36,659 bases of DNA from Hominisplanchenecus faecis (GCF_020687205.1 NZ_JAJEQE010000032.1:1-36659); one strand, 5' to 3'. Counted from the stretch's first letter, positions 24,798 to 34,291 are shown. The notes: generated from the sequence alone by a model not told the origin. Program-made: numbers and translations.

Positions 24798-24826
24798 AGT
24801 TTACCATAAATATTCTGGTATTGCAA
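24798..24826 (-). promoter_or_regulatory. Promoter of tRNA-Leu
   Basis: On the minus strand, TTGCAA (24826-24821) and TAAACT (24803-24798) are separated by 17 bp. The -10 box lies 22 bp upstream of the mature tRNA 5' end. Confidence 0.75.
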
Positions 24827-24851
24827 GCGTTTTTTGCGTGTTTTCTTTTAC

Positions 24852-24880
24852 TTTACACCCGAACGGAGATAGGATATACT
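24852..24880 (+). promoter_or_regulatory. Promoter of the zinc-finger membrane protein gene
   Basis: TTTACA (24852-24857) and TATACT (24875-24880) are separated by 17 bp. The start codon at 24924 is about 44 bp downstream. It may also drive polA. Confidence 0.75.
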
Positions 24881-24923
24881 GAGGGGGAACGAAAAACAAA
24901 GGAAAAGACAGCGGGGGATCACG

Positions 24924-25538
24924 ATGGATTGTAAAAAAGCCCAGTCATTGGTAACAGCTTATATTATGAGAAAACTCAATGACAAAGATCTGGAAGACTT
25001 TCTGGAACATGTGGATAGCTGTGAGGAATGTTATGAGGAGCTGGAAATATACTATACCGTACATTATACTATAGCCCGCCTGGATGAAGATGAGGCGGAT
25101 CAGGTGTATAATGTCAAAAAGGCACTGCAGAACCGTCTGGAAGAAAGTCGTTTTTATATATGGAGGACAAAAGTTTCCAGGATCTACCGCATGGGGCTCA
25201 TGGTACTGGCGGAGCTGCTTCTGGTTGTGATCCTAATGACACAGGCAGATCTGTGGCAGAACGGAACCATGGAACACAATCCGATCTGTCAGTTTTTATC
25301 CATACACAGAGAAGACAGAAGGCAGGCAGAGACAGAGTCTAAGCCGGGTGAAACAGAAAGCGAAACAAAGAATCCTCTGATAAAAACAGACACTGCTTCG
25401 ACAGAAAATGAAACAACAACGCAGAAACAGACAGAAAAGAAGCAGTCGAAAAACAGGAAAAAGAAGAAAAACAAGAAAAAATCAAAGAAATCAAAAAAGA
25501 AGAAAAAGAAGCAGACTGAAAAAACGACAGAAAAGTGA
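24924..25538 (+). CDS. Anti-sigma-factor-like zinc-finger membrane protein with Lys-rich tail
   Basis: This 204-residue protein has an N-terminal zf-HC2-type finger (Cys3, then His29-X3-Cys33-X2-Cys36), as in ZAS anti-sigma factors. One membrane helix is at about 90-108, followed by an outside Ser/Thr/Glu-rich linker and an extremely lysine-rich C-terminal tail (about 170-204). No sigma factor gene is adjacent, so an anti-sigma role is uncertain. A strongly basic exterior tail could bind teichoic acid, nucleic acid or phospholipid; that is inference. polA begins 25 bp after its stop. Confidence 0.75.
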   Translation: MDCKKAQSLVTAYIMRKLNDKDLEDFLEHVDSCEECYEELEIYYTVHYTIARLDEDEADQVYNVKKALQNRLEESRFYIWRTKVSRIYRMGLMVLAELLLVVILMTQADLWQNGTMEHNPICQFLSIHREDRRQAETESKPGETESETKNPLIKTDTASTENETTTQKQTEKKQSKNRKKKKNKKKSKKSKKKKKKQTEKTTEK

Positions 25539-25563
25539 AAGAACAGAAAAGAGGACTGGAACA

Positions 25564-28188
25564 TTGAGAGAAAAACTCGTTTTGATCGACGGACACAGTA
25601 TTTTGAACCGGGCATTTTACGGAGTGCCGGAGCTGACCAACTCGGAAGGGCTGCATACAAATGCGGTCTATGGTTTTTTAAATATTTTATTTAAAATCCT
25701 TGCGGAAGAACAGCCACAGTATCTGGCGGTTGCTTTTGACCTGAAAGCACCGACCTTTCGCCATAAAATGTATGATGCTTACAAAGGGACGAGAAAGCCG
25801 CAGCCGCCGCAGCTTCACGAGCAGGTGCCGGTCATGAAAGAAGTGCTGACGGCGATGGGCGTACCGCTTCTGATGAAAGAAGGCTATGAAGCGGATGACC
25901 TGCTTGGAACGGTGGCAAAGCGGATGGAAAAGGAAGGTCTGGATGTTTCTGTGGTCTCCGGTGACCGGGACCTTTTGCAGCTTGCAACAGAGCACATCAT
26001 GATCCGCATACCAAAGACGAAGCGGACCGGCACGGAGATCGAGGATTACCATGCAAAAGAAGTGCTGGAGAAGTATCGGGTGACACCGCCACAGATCATT
26101 GAGCTGAAGGCGATGATGGGTGATGCCTCGGACAATATTCCGGGACTTCCGGGAGTCGGTGAAAAGACGGCGACCAAACTGGTCGTGGCGTATGGCACGA
26201 TCGAGAATGCCTGTGCCCATGTGGAGGAGATCAAGCCGACCAAGGCGAAAAATGCTTTTCTGGAGCACTATGATCTGGCAGTCCTCAGCAAAAAACTGGC
26301 GACGATCGATACCGACAGCCCGATTGATTTTGTGCTGGAGGATGCGAGACTTACCGATCTGTACACGCCGGAAGCCTTTGCTCTGTTCAAAAAGCTGGAG
26401 TTTAAGAATCTGCTGGGAAGATTTCAGTGTGATGCACCGGATCAGAAGATAGAACAGTATTTTTACGCAGTGGAAGATTTTGGTGAGGCGGAAGACGTGT
26501 TTGCACAGGCAGCAGGGGCAGCACTCGTGAGCTTTTCTGTCATTTCTCACAAAGGAGAAGTAAAAGGCATCTCTCTTGGCTGGGAGAAAGAAAAGATTTA
26601 TTATATCCCGGCACAGGGTTTTGTGACTGATCAGTATCTCTGTGAAAAAATGACGGAAGTGCTGGAAAAAGCGGATGCGGCTGTCACGATGAACGTCAAA
26701 GAGCAGCTTTCGTATCTGCACGTGGAGAAGAAAAATCTCTTTGATGCAGCGATCGCCATGTATCTTTTAAATCCACTCAAAGATACCTATGCGTACGAGG
26801 ACATTGCAAAAGAATGTCTGGATCTTCTGGTTCCGTCCGTGCAGGAGCTGCTTGGGAAAGAAGATTTTGGATCGGAAGATGAGAAAGCAGTGAAAAATGC
26901 AGCCTGCTATGGCACGTACACCTGCCTGGAAGGAAAAGCAAAACTGGAAGAAAAGTTAAAAGAGAACGGTATGTGGGATCTGTTTAAGGAGATTGAGATG
27001 CCGCTGGTCTATACGCTTTACGACATGGAAAAAGCCGGTATAAAGGCAGATGGAGAGGCGTTAAAGCAGTATGGGGAGCAGTTGTCCGGACGGATCAAAG
27101 AACTGGAAACGACGATCTACGATCTGGCTGGAGAGACCTTCAATATCAATTCTCCGAAGCAGCTCGGTGTGATTTTGTTTGAAAAACTGCAGCTTCCATA
27201 TGGAAAGAAAACGAAGACCGGCTACTCGACTGCGGCCGACGTGCTGGAGAAACTGGCACCGGAGGCACCGATCGTGTCCCATATTCTGGAGTACCGTCAG
27301 CTTGCAAAGCTCAAATCCACCTATGCGGACGGACTGGCAGGTTACATTGCGGCAGACGGAAGGATCCACAGCAAGTTCCATCAGACGATCACGGCAACGG
27401 GACGCATCAGCAACACGGAGCCGAACCTTCAGAACATCCCGATCCGCATGGAACTTGGCAGAATGATCCGCAAAGTCTTTATCCCGGAAGATGGATTTGT
27501 CTTTGTGGATGCCGACTACTCCCAGATCGAGCTGCGTGTGCTGGCACACATTTCCGGGGATGAAAGGCTGATTGAAGCTTACCGGGAAGCTCAGGACATC
27601 CACCGGATCACGGCCTCCCAGGTGTTCCATGTGCCGTTTGATGAAGTGACACCTTTGCAGAGAAGAAATGCCAAGGCAGTTAATTTCGGCATTGTCTACG
27701 GCATCAGCTCCTTTGGCTTAAGTCAGGACTTGAGCATCTCCAGAAAAGAAGCTGCAGAATATATTGAGAAATATTTTGAGACGTATCCGGGCATCAAACA
27801 GTTCCTGGATCAGAGTGTGGCGGATGCAAAAGAAAAAGGCTATGTCACGACACTGTTTGGCAGAAGAAGACCGGTTCCGGAGCTTTCTTCTTCAAATTTT
27901 ATGCAGCGTTCTTTCGGGGAGCGTGTGGCGATGAATTCACCGATCCAGGGTACGGCGGCAGATATCATCAAGATTGCCATGATCCGTGTCAATGAGCGGC
28001 TGAAAGCAGAACATTTCAGATCCAGACTGATCCTTCAGGTGCACGATGAACTGCTTGTGGAGGCGGCAAAAGAGGAGCTGGATATGGTAAAACAGATCCT
28101 TGCAGAGGAGATGCATGGTGCGGCGAATTTAAAAGTTTGCCTGGAGATCGATATGCATACCGGAGAGAACTGGTACGAGGCAAAATAG
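25564..28188 (+). CDS. polA: DNA polymerase I
   Basis: PolA fills gaps and removes RNA primers in replication and repair. The 874 residues fit the family. The 5'-3' exonuclease domain covers about 1-290 (VLIDGHSILNRAFYG at the start, GYEADDLLGT, VVSGDRDLLQL, and helix-hairpin-helix DNIPGLPGVGEKTA). The middle 3'-5' exonuclease-like domain (about 300-460) lacks clear catalytic acidic motifs, as in many Gram-positive enzymes. Polymerase motifs are A (VDADYSQIELRVLAHISGDE, about 648), B (RRNAKAVNFGIVYG, about 700) and C (LQVHDELLVEA, about 824). Start is TTG 25564 with GAGGA 8 nt upstream. Upstream in-frame codons overlap the preceding gene and are rejected. Confidence 0.97.
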   Translation: MREKLVLIDGHSILNRAFYGVPELTNSEGLHTNAVYGFLNILFKILAEEQPQYLAVAFDLKAPTFRHKMYDAYKGTRKPQPPQLHEQVPVMKEVLTAMGVPLLMKEGYEADDLLGTVAKRMEKEGLDVSVVSGDRDLLQLATEHIMIRIPKTKRTGTEIEDYHAKEVLEKYRVTPPQIIELKAMMGDASDNIPGLPGVGEKTATKLVVAYGTIENACAHVEEIKPTKAKNAFLEHYDLAVLSKKLATIDTDSPIDFVLEDARLTDLYTPEAFALFKKLEFKNLLGRFQCDAPDQKIEQYFYAVEDFGEAEDVFAQAAGAALVSFSVISHKGEVKGISLGWEKEKIYYIPAQGFVTDQYLCEKMTEVLEKADAAVTMNVKEQLSYLHVEKKNLFDAAIAMYLLNPLKDTYAYEDIAKECLDLLVPSVQELLGKEDFGSEDEKAVKNAACYGTYTCLEGKAKLEEKLKENGMWDLFKEIEMPLVYTLYDMEKAGIKADGEALKQYGEQLSGRIKELETTIYDLAGETFNINSPKQLGVILFEKLQLPYGKKTKTGYSTAADVLEKLAPEAPIVSHILEYRQLAKLKSTYADGLAGYIAADGRIHSKFHQTITATGRISNTEPNLQNIPIRMELGRMIRKVFIPEDGFVFVDADYSQIELRVLAHISGDERLIEAYREAQDIHRITASQVFHVPFDEVTPLQRRNAKAVNFGIVYGISSFGLSQDLSISRKEAAEYIEKYFETYPGIKQFLDQSVADAKEKGYVTTLFGRRRPVPELSSSNFMQRSFGERVAMNSPIQGTAADIIKIAMIRVNERLKAEHFRSRLILQVHDELLVEAAKEELDMVKQILAEEMHGAANLKVCLEIDMHTGENWYEAK

Positions 28189-28229
28189 ACCGGAGATTGC
28201 AAAAAGTGCAGAAAGCAGGTTATAAATAT

Positions 28230-28835
28230 ATGAAAGTACTTGGGATTACCGGACAGGTAGGGGCAGGGAAAAGTACGATCCTTGCCTATCTGGAGGAGAA
28301 ATACAGGGCAAAAGTCATTCAGGCTGATCAGGTCGGCCATCTGGTGATGGAGCCGGATACTTCCTGCTATAAGCAGATCTGTTCTTTGTTTGGAGAGCAG
28401 ATCCTGGCGGCAGATCAGAAGATCGACCGGAAAAAACTGGGTGCAATCGTGTTTGCAGATCAGGAAAAGCTTGCCATGTTAAATGCGATCGTTCATCCGG
28501 CAGTGAAAGAATACATTCGAACTGCCGTTTATCTGGAAAAACAAAAGGCATGTGTGCCGTTTGTGGTCGTGGAGGCAGCTCTTTTGCTGGAAGAACATTA
28601 CGACGAGATCTGTGACGAGATCTGGTATATTTATGTGGACGATGCGGCACGTCGCGTACGTCTGAAACAGAGCCGCGGTTATAGTGACCGCAAAATAGAT
28701 GATATTTTGAAAAATCAGCAAAAAGACAGCGTATTTCGAAAGTCCTGTCAATTTGTGGTTGACAACAGCAGCGATTTTGTAGAAAATACATTTGAACAAA
28801 TGGACAGGGGATTAAAAGAACATGGATTTTTGTAG
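28230..28835 (+). CDS. coaE: Dephospho-CoA kinase
   Basis: CoaE phosphorylates dephospho-CoA in the last step of coenzyme A synthesis. The 201 residues fit the family. The P-loop GITGQVGAGKST is at 5-16, the conserved ADQVGH (family D-AD) follows near 34, HPAVKEYI is the family's HP motif, and VVVEAALLLE matches the usual P-L-L-F-E strand region. ATG 28230 gives the expected N-terminus, although its ribosome binding site is weak, which may mean coupling to polA 41 bp upstream. The 3' end overlaps walJ by 14 nt. Confidence 0.94.
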   Translation: MKVLGITGQVGAGKSTILAYLEEKYRAKVIQADQVGHLVMEPDTSCYKQICSLFGEQILAADQKIDRKKLGAIVFADQEKLAMLNAIVHPAVKEYIRTAVYLEKQKACVPFVVVEAALLLEEHYDEICDEIWYIYVDDAARRVRLKQSRGYSDRKIDDILKNQQKDSVFRKSCQFVVDNSSDFVENTFEQMDRGLKEHGFL

Positions 28836-29619
28836 TATAGCAAGCGGAAGCAGCGGAAACTGCATTTATGTGGGTTCTGATCAGACTTCTGTGCTGATCG
28901 ATACCGGGATCAGCAGAAAAAGGATCGTGGACGGACTGCATGAGATCGACCGGAAGCCGGAAGAGCTGAAGGGGATCCTGATCACACACGAACATTCGGA
29001 TCACATCAAAGGGCTGGGCGTGATGTCCAGAAAGTATCATATCCCAATCTATGCGACAGCAGGTACGATCGACGGGATCAGAAACAGTACCAGCCTTGGT
29101 CAGATTGATGAAGATTTGTTCCATACGATCCGGGCCGATGGGAAATTTCAGATCGAAGATCTGGAGGTGGAACCGTTTGCCATATCGCACGATGCCGCCG
29201 AGCCGGTTGCCTATCGTCTGGACAATGGAGAGAAATCGGTTGCCGTTGTGACGGATCTTGGTTATTACGATGATAAGATTGTTTCTCATCTGAAAGATCT
29301 TGACGGCGTGCTGCTCGAATCCAACCACGATATACATATGCTGCAGGTTGGCAGCTATCCCTACTATCTGAAACAGAGGATCCTCGGGAACAGAGGGCAC
29401 CTGTCAAATGAAAATGCAGGCCGTCTGCTCTGTGAGATTTTAAATGACAGGATCAAAACCATTCTGCTTGGACATTTAAGCAGGGAGAATAATTACGAGG
29501 CACTGGCTTACGAGACCGTATGTGCGGAAGTTACATTGGGTGATAATCCTTACAAGGCCGGCGATTTTCCAATCGCAGTGGCAGCGAGGGATCATATATC
29601 ACCGCTCTATGCCCTTTAA
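28822..29619 (+). CDS. walJ: WalJ/YycJ-type metallo-beta-lactamase-fold hydrolase
   Basis: This 265-residue cytosolic metal-dependent hydrolase resembles YycJ (WalJ), implicated in Bacillus in DNA repair and in coordinating division with replication. The N-terminus CSIASGSSGNCIYVG is the family hallmark. The metal motif HEHSDH is at 56-61, a further metal ligand is in AISHDAAEPV, and DLG is at about 138. The SNHDIHML and NRGHLSNENAG stretches also match the family. Unlike in Bacillus it is not next to walRK but overlaps coaE, making a polA-coaE-walJ cluster. Confidence 0.85.
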   Translation: MDFCSIASGSSGNCIYVGSDQTSVLIDTGISRKRIVDGLHEIDRKPEELKGILITHEHSDHIKGLGVMSRKYHIPIYATAGTIDGIRNSTSLGQIDEDLFHTIRADGKFQIEDLEVEPFAISHDAAEPVAYRLDNGEKSVAVVTDLGYYDDKIVSHLKDLDGVLLESNHDIHMLQVGSYPYYLKQRILGNRGHLSNENAGRLLCEILNDRIKTILLGHLSRENNYEALAYETVCAEVTLGDNPYKAGDFPIAVAARDHISPLYAL

Positions 29620-29661
29620 AGGGCGGGCGGAGTCTGCATATCAGACAGAAAGGAAGATAAA

Positions 29662-29934
29662 ATGAAACGTACCGTTATAACCGTAGTAGGAAAAGACACC
29701 GTAGGTATCATCGCAAAAGTCTGCACGTATCTGGCAGAGAATAACGTAAATATCCTGGATATTTCACAGACGATCGTGCAGGGATTTTTCAATATGATGA
29801 TGATCACCGATGCAAACCAGTCAGAAAAACCATTTGCAGATCTGGCAAAAGGGCTGGAAGAGCTTGGAAATGAGATGGGACTGACCATCCGCTGCCAGCA
29901 CGAAGATATTTTTAATAAGATGCATCGTATTTAA
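29662..29934 (+). CDS. ACT domain protein (UPF0237 type)
   Basis: This 90-residue protein is a single ACT domain, a fold that binds amino acids or other small ligands. It begins [19 protein letters not shown] and includes [19 protein letters not shown], both typical of the small UPF0237 group. AGGAAG lies 7 nt upstream. It is 26 bp before the DUF711 gene, a pairing widely seen in Firmicutes, so the two probably work together; their job is not known. Confidence 0.92.
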   Translation: MKRTVITVVGKDTVGIIAKVCTYLAENNVNILDISQTIVQGFFNMMMITDANQSEKPFADLAKGLEELGNEMGLTIRCQHEDIFNKMHRI

Positions 29935-29960
29935 ACCGTGACGGAAAGAGGACAGCGATT

Positions 29961-31325
29961 ATGATTAATATGTTTGAAGTAAACGAGACAAATAAGATGA
30001 TCACTCAGGAAAATCTGGATGTTCGTACCATTACGCTCGGTATCAGCCTGCTGGATTGTGTCGATGCAGACCTGGAAGTATTAAATGAAAATATTTACCG
30101 CAAGATCACAACCGTTGCGAAGGATCTGGTAGCAACCGGTCAGCAGATTGAAAGAGAATATGGGATCCCGATCGTCAACAAGCGAATCTCCATCACACCG
30201 ATCGCTTTCGTTGGCGGTAAGGCATGCAAATGTCCCGAAGATTATGTGAGCATTGCAAAAACACTGGACCGTGCCGCAAAAGAGGTTGGCGTCAACTTTA
30301 TCGGCGGCTACTCCGCACTGGTATCAAAGGGCATGACAAAGAGCGATGAGAATCTGATTCGCTCCATTCCGGAAGCACTCTCTGTTACAGAGCGTGTCTG
30401 CAGTTCCGTTAACGTCGGCTCCACAAAATGCGGTATCAACATGGATGCGGTACGCCTGATGGGCAAGATCGTAAAACAGGCAGCAGAATATACAAGAGAG
30501 CAGGATTCTCTTGGCTGTGCAAAGCTGGTTGTATTCTGCAATGCACCGGATGACAACCCGTTTATGGCAGGAGCATTCCACGGCGTGACCGAGGCAGATG
30601 CGATCATCAACGTCGGTGTCAGCGGTCCTGGCGTTGTAAAGACTGCCCTGGAGCAGGTACGCGGTGAGAGTTTTGAAGTACTGTGCGAGACGATCAAAAA
30701 AACGGCGTTCAAGGTTACGCGAGTAGGCCAGCTGGTTGCACAGGAAGCGTCCAGAAGACTTGGTATTCCGTTTGGCATCATCGATCTTTCTCTGGCACCG
30801 ACTCCGGCGATCGGAGACAGCGTTGCAGATATTCTCTGCGAGATCGGCCTGGAACATGCAGGAGCACCTGGCACGACGGCAGCACTGGCACTTTTGAACG
30901 ATCAGGTGAAAAAGGGTGGTGTCATGGCATCTTCTTATGTCGGCGGCTTAAGCGGAGCCTTTATCCCGGTCAGCGAAGACCAGGGTATGATCAATGCGGT
31001 AGAAGCCGGTGCACTGACACTGGAAAAACTGGAAGCAATGACTTGTGTATGCTCCGTCGGTCTTGACATGATCGCCATTCCGGGCAAGACAAGCGAAGCG
31101 ACCATCTCCGGTATTATCGCTGATGAGATGGCGATCGGTATGGTCAACCAGAAAACAACGGCAGTGCGTGTGATTCCGGTCATCGGAAAAGACGTTGGAG
31201 ATATGGTAGAATTTGGCGGACTGCTCGGATATGCTCCGGTTATGCCGGTCAATTCCTTCTCCTGTGAAGCATTTGTATCCCGCAAGGGACGTATCCCGGC
31301 ACCGATCCACAGCTTCAAGAACTAA
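29961..31325 (+). CDS. DUF711 (UPF0210) family protein
   Basis: The function is not established. The 454 residues match the UPF0210/DUF711 family. Visible stretches include [74 protein letters not shown] and [18 protein letters not shown]. It shows no membrane segment or signal peptide. The fold is said to resemble pyruvate formate-lyase, but I see no glycyl-radical motif. An in-frame ATG at 29970 is an alternative start. It follows the ACT-domain gene. Confidence 0.93.
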   Translation: MINMFEVNETNKMITQENLDVRTITLGISLLDCVDADLEVLNENIYRKITTVAKDLVATGQQIEREYGIPIVNKRISITPIAFVGGKACKCPEDYVSIAKTLDRAAKEVGVNFIGGYSALVSKGMTKSDENLIRSIPEALSVTERVCSSVNVGSTKCGINMDAVRLMGKIVKQAAEYTREQDSLGCAKLVVFCNAPDDNPFMAGAFHGVTEADAIINVGVSGPGVVKTALEQVRGESFEVLCETIKKTAFKVTRVGQLVAQEASRRLGIPFGIIDLSLAPTPAIGDSVADILCEIGLEHAGAPGTTAALALLNDQVKKGGVMASSYVGGLSGAFIPVSEDQGMINAVEAGALTLEKLEAMTCVCSVGLDMIAIPGKTSEATISGIIADEMAIGMVNQKTTAVRVIPVIGKDVGDMVEFGGLLGYAPVMPVNSFSCEAFVSRKGRIPAPIHSFKN

Positions 31326-31348
31326 ACCGGAAAGCACAAGGTGGAGTT

Positions 31349-32689
31349 ATGGCAAAGGATATGACAAAAGGAAATCCGGGGAAGACACTGTTTTTCTTTG
31401 CAGTGCCGATGGTACTCGGAAATCTTTTTCAGCAGCTTTATAATATTATTGATTCTATCATTGTGGGAAATTATGTGGGAGCAGATGCACTGGCAGCCGT
31501 CGGAGCATCTGCTTCGATTACGTTTCTCTTTGTGGCGATCGCCACGGGACTGAGCATCGGCTCTTCGGTCGTGATCTCCCAGTATTTCGGAGCAAAACGA
31601 TATGGAGAAATGAAAACAGCGATCCAGACGGTGCTTTTGGCCTCTTTTGTGATCGCACTGTGCCTGATGCTGGTCGGGATTTTCGGGACGGACGCGATCC
31701 TGCGGTTTATGCAAACCCCGCAGAAAATCTTTTCAGATGCATCTCTTTATCTGAAAATTTATTTCTGCGGCCTTGTCTTTCTTTTCCTCTACAACATGCT
31801 GACGGCATCGTTCAATGCGATCGGGGATTCAAAGTCCCCTTTGGTATTTCTGGCACTGTCATCCGTCTGCAACATCGTACTGGATCTGTATTTTGTGACA
31901 GAACGGAAGATGGGCGTAGCCGGAGCTGCACTGGCCACTGATATTTCTCAGGCAATTTCAGTTGTTGTTTCGTTTCTGTGGCTTTGTACCCGCATGAAGA
32001 AAATGAAAACACAGCAAAAGAGCAGAATTTTTGATCTGCATATCCTGGAGATTGTCTGCAATGTGGCAGTTCCGTCCATGCTCCAGCAGTCGATGGTGTC
32101 AATCGGGATTTTTCTGGTACAGCGACTGGTCAATGGTTACGGGGAAGCCGTGATGGCAGGCTATGCAGCGGCAACGAAGATTGACAGCATTGCAATCCTG
32201 CCGATGGTAAACGTGGGCAATGCCGTCTCAACGTTTACCGCTCAGAACATCGGCGGTAAGAAACCGGAGCGGGTAAAAGAAGGATTTCGTGCCGGACTTC
32301 TGATGAGTGCTGTGATCGGTGTGATCGTGACAGGGATCCTTCTTGTATATGCAAAGGTGTTTGTCGGGCTGTTCATGGACAGCAGTTCCAATCAGGCGGC
32401 GATTGCCACCGGCATCGAATACCTGCGTGTGGTCGGCCTGTTCTATGCACTGATGGGTATCATGAATACCTGTACCGGCGTACTGCGGGGAGCAGGAGAC
32501 ATCCTCTGGTTTTTGATGGTAACGCTGATCAACTTAAGCTCCCGTGTGATCCTTGCTTACAGCATGTCTGGGATGCTCGGTGCAAAGGCTATCTGGTGGT
32601 CGATCCCGATTGGCTGGGGCATCGGCTTTGCAATCGGTTTTGTACGCTACTTAAGCGGAAAATGGCAGAAAAGTAGCCTGATCGAGTGA
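31349..32689 (+). CDS. MATE family efflux transporter
   Basis: This 446-residue inner-membrane protein with about 12 membrane segments belongs to the multidrug and toxin extrusion family. It begins PGKTLFFFAVPMVLGNLFQQ with LYNIIDSIIVGNYVGADALAAVG, the standard first two helices. AGYAAATKIDSIAILPMVNVGNAVSTFTAQNIGGKKPERVKEG marks the start of the second half. It probably exports drugs or metabolites using a Na+ or H+ gradient. The ligand is unknown. GGTGGAG is 3 nt upstream of the ATG. Confidence 0.93.
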   Translation: MAKDMTKGNPGKTLFFFAVPMVLGNLFQQLYNIIDSIIVGNYVGADALAAVGASASITFLFVAIATGLSIGSSVVISQYFGAKRYGEMKTAIQTVLLASFVIALCLMLVGIFGTDAILRFMQTPQKIFSDASLYLKIYFCGLVFLFLYNMLTASFNAIGDSKSPLVFLALSSVCNIVLDLYFVTERKMGVAGAALATDISQAISVVVSFLWLCTRMKKMKTQQKSRIFDLHILEIVCNVAVPSMLQQSMVSIGIFLVQRLVNGYGEAVMAGYAAATKIDSIAILPMVNVGNAVSTFTAQNIGGKKPERVKEGFRAGLLMSAVIGVIVTGILLVYAKVFVGLFMDSSSNQAAIATGIEYLRVVGLFYALMGIMNTCTGVLRGAGDILWFLMVTLINLSSRVILAYSMSGMLGAKAIWWSIPIGWGIGFAIGFVRYLSGKWQKSSLIE

Positions 32690-32766
32690 GCGAAAAACAG
32701 AATATCATATGATTCGTAATACTGCACAGTTAAAAAGTACATGATAGATGCAAGAATATATCGCGT

Positions 32767-34047
32767 TTAAATACGGATGATCTGCGTGCGGTATTCATTG
32801 TAGCCGCCGCCGGGGTCGGTGATGTGATAGAGGTCGCTGGCACGCACATTTAACAGAAATTCATCCAGTTCGGATGCTAAAAGAAGCTTTTTCGCATCTG
32901 CGGCTTTTGTCAGCAGTGGGATGGAGCTTCTTTTTTTGATCTCCCTGAAAAGCGGCAATGCACTCTGGCGAAAGCCGAGAACTCTTGCATAAGAAAGACC
33001 GGCAAAACGATCTTCCGGCCGTTCTTTTTTTCGAATACCAAGCAGAATATGCAGCAGACTGCGGCGGATGCGTGCCTCGGTGACCTGTTTTGTTTTTAAC
33101 AGGCTTACAAACGAAGAAAAAGACTTGTACTGTGGCAGCAGCTTGCGGATGCGGTCCGAGAGGTCTGCATTTACGTCCAGAAAAGCAGTATAATCCTTCT
33201 GCATCAGAAGAGCATAGTGTAGAAGGTCTGAGTAATCATCAATAGAATGAAGCATCTGACCTGAAACAGCATGTTCATATAATTCCCGGCAGACATTCGG
33301 CATATATCCGCAGGCAAGAGCCGGATTTTTGCGGATCGCTGTGGCGGAAGCAAAATTTCCCTGGGGCAGAGAACTGTGATACGAAGCCCCCTGACGTTTG
33401 ACCGGCAGAAAATCAAATGAAGCCTTCAGACGTCTGCAGGCAATCAGGTATTCGAGCCCGAGCGTATTATTCGGGAAAGAAAGAAGCTCGGTGGCTGTTT
33501 TGAAAGAGAAAGGATTGCCCGGAGGACTCAAAGGATCAGCGTCAGAAGCAAAATGTGAGTCGTATCCGGGAGAGCTTTGGTAAGAGTCCGGAAAGAAACA
33601 GGATTCAAGGGCCAGAAGGCGTGCCTTCGGATAGGAATTTCCGGCGGCAAGATACGATCTGAGATATCGCCTGAAAGCTTCCGGTTCGTCTGCAAGAAGA
33701 GAAGAAAGAGCCGAAAAAGCAGCCGGATCTTCCGTTTCACATCCAAAACAGAGTGTATCGGTTACATTCAGGGAGGCAAGAAGTGAGCAGGCACCCCTCG
33801 CAAAATATTCGGCACTGCCGGCTGCATAGCGGACCGGAAGCTCGAGTACGAGGTCTGCTCCGCCAAGCAGAGCCATCCTGGTGCGGGAAAATTTATCAAG
33901 AACGGCAGGTTCGCCTCTCTGGACAAAATCTCCGGACATCACGATCAGGGCAAAGTCTGCACTGGTACGGCGTTTCGCCTCTGCGATCTGCCAGGCATGG
34001 CCGTTGTGGAAAGGGTTGTATTCGGCAATAATGCTGATGGTTTTCAT
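32767..34047 (-). CDS. tmcAL: tRNA(Met) cytidine acetate ligase TmcAL
   Basis: TmcAL (formerly YlbM family) uses acetate and ATP to form N4-acetylcytidine at the wobble base of elongator tRNA-Met. The 426 residues begin MKTISIIAEYNPFHNGHAWQ, with the nucleotidyltransferase HxGH-like motif HNGH at 14-17. MSGDFVQRGEPAVLDKFSRTRMAL, GADLVLELP and SAEYFARGA are further family stretches. The C-terminal half is helical and more divergent. It is the only protein gene on the minus strand and is divergent from pta, whose product feeds the acetate branch. AAGGAG lies 10 nt upstream of the ATG. Confidence 0.93.
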   Translation of the reverse strand: MKTISIIAEYNPFHNGHAWQIAEAKRRTSADFALIVMSGDFVQRGEPAVLDKFSRTRMALLGGADLVLELPVRYAAGSAEYFARGACSLLASLNVTDTLCFGCETEDPAAFSALSSLLADEPEAFRRYLRSYLAAGNSYPKARLLALESCFFPDSYQSSPGYDSHFASDADPLSPPGNPFSFKTATELLSFPNNTLGLEYLIACRRLKASFDFLPVKRQGASYHSSLPQGNFASATAIRKNPALACGYMPNVCRELYEHAVSGQMLHSIDDYSDLLHYALLMQKDYTAFLDVNADLSDRIRKLLPQYKSFSSFVSLLKTKQVTEARIRRSLLHILLGIRKKERPEDRFAGLSYARVLGFRQSALPLFREIKKRSSIPLLTKAADAKKLLLASELDEFLLNVRASDLYHITDPGGGYNEYRTQIIRI

Positions 34048-34079
34048 GGTAACATCGCTCCTTGGACATATGATTGCTA

Positions 34080-34108
34080 ACTATAGCATGAAGCAGTACA
34101 GAGGTAAA
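34080..34108 (-). promoter_or_regulatory. Promoter of tmcAL
   Basis: On the minus strand, TTTACC (34108-34103) and TATAGT (34085-34080) are separated by 17 bp. The -10 box lies about 32 bp upstream of the tmcAL ATG. Confidence 0.7.
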
Positions 34109-34204
34109 GAGATAAAAAAACAATGGTAAGACAATATTTGTGAAATTTTTATGGCAAAGAGGGGGAGAATCAGGGTTTGTTTGTAAAAAGATACATATTT
34201 CTGG

Positions 34205-34233
34205 TTGAAAATACCATAATCAGGCGATATAAT
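34205..34233 (+). promoter_or_regulatory. Promoter of pta-ackA
   Basis: TTGAAA (34205-34210) and a consensus TATAAT (34228-34233) are separated by 17 bp. This is a strong promoter, as expected for a main energy pathway. Confidence 0.82.
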
Positions 34234-34244
34234 GAAAGTAAACG

Positions 34245-34291
34245 CAGTCTGTAACGAAACGGACAGTCAGGCACTGTGAAATTACAGACTG
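34245..34291 (+). promoter_or_regulatory. Nested hairpin in the pta leader
   Basis: CAGTCTGTAA (34245-34254) and TTACAGACTG (34282-34291) are perfect 10-bp reverse complements. Inside, ACAGT (34263-34267) pairs with ACTGT (34273-34277) around CAGGC. It begins just after the probable transcription start and ends about 20 nt before the ribosome binding site. It could stabilise the 5' end of the mRNA or act as an operator or ligand sensor. I do not recognise a known riboswitch. Confidence 0.65.

Noticed and set aside
25408-25563. Basic N-terminal extension of PolA
   Set aside because: It is the lysine-rich coding region of the preceding gene read in another frame; TTG 25564 gives the normal PolA start.
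32690-32766. Terminator between the convergent MATE and tmcAL genes
   Set aside because: No stem with a T-run is visible in either direction.
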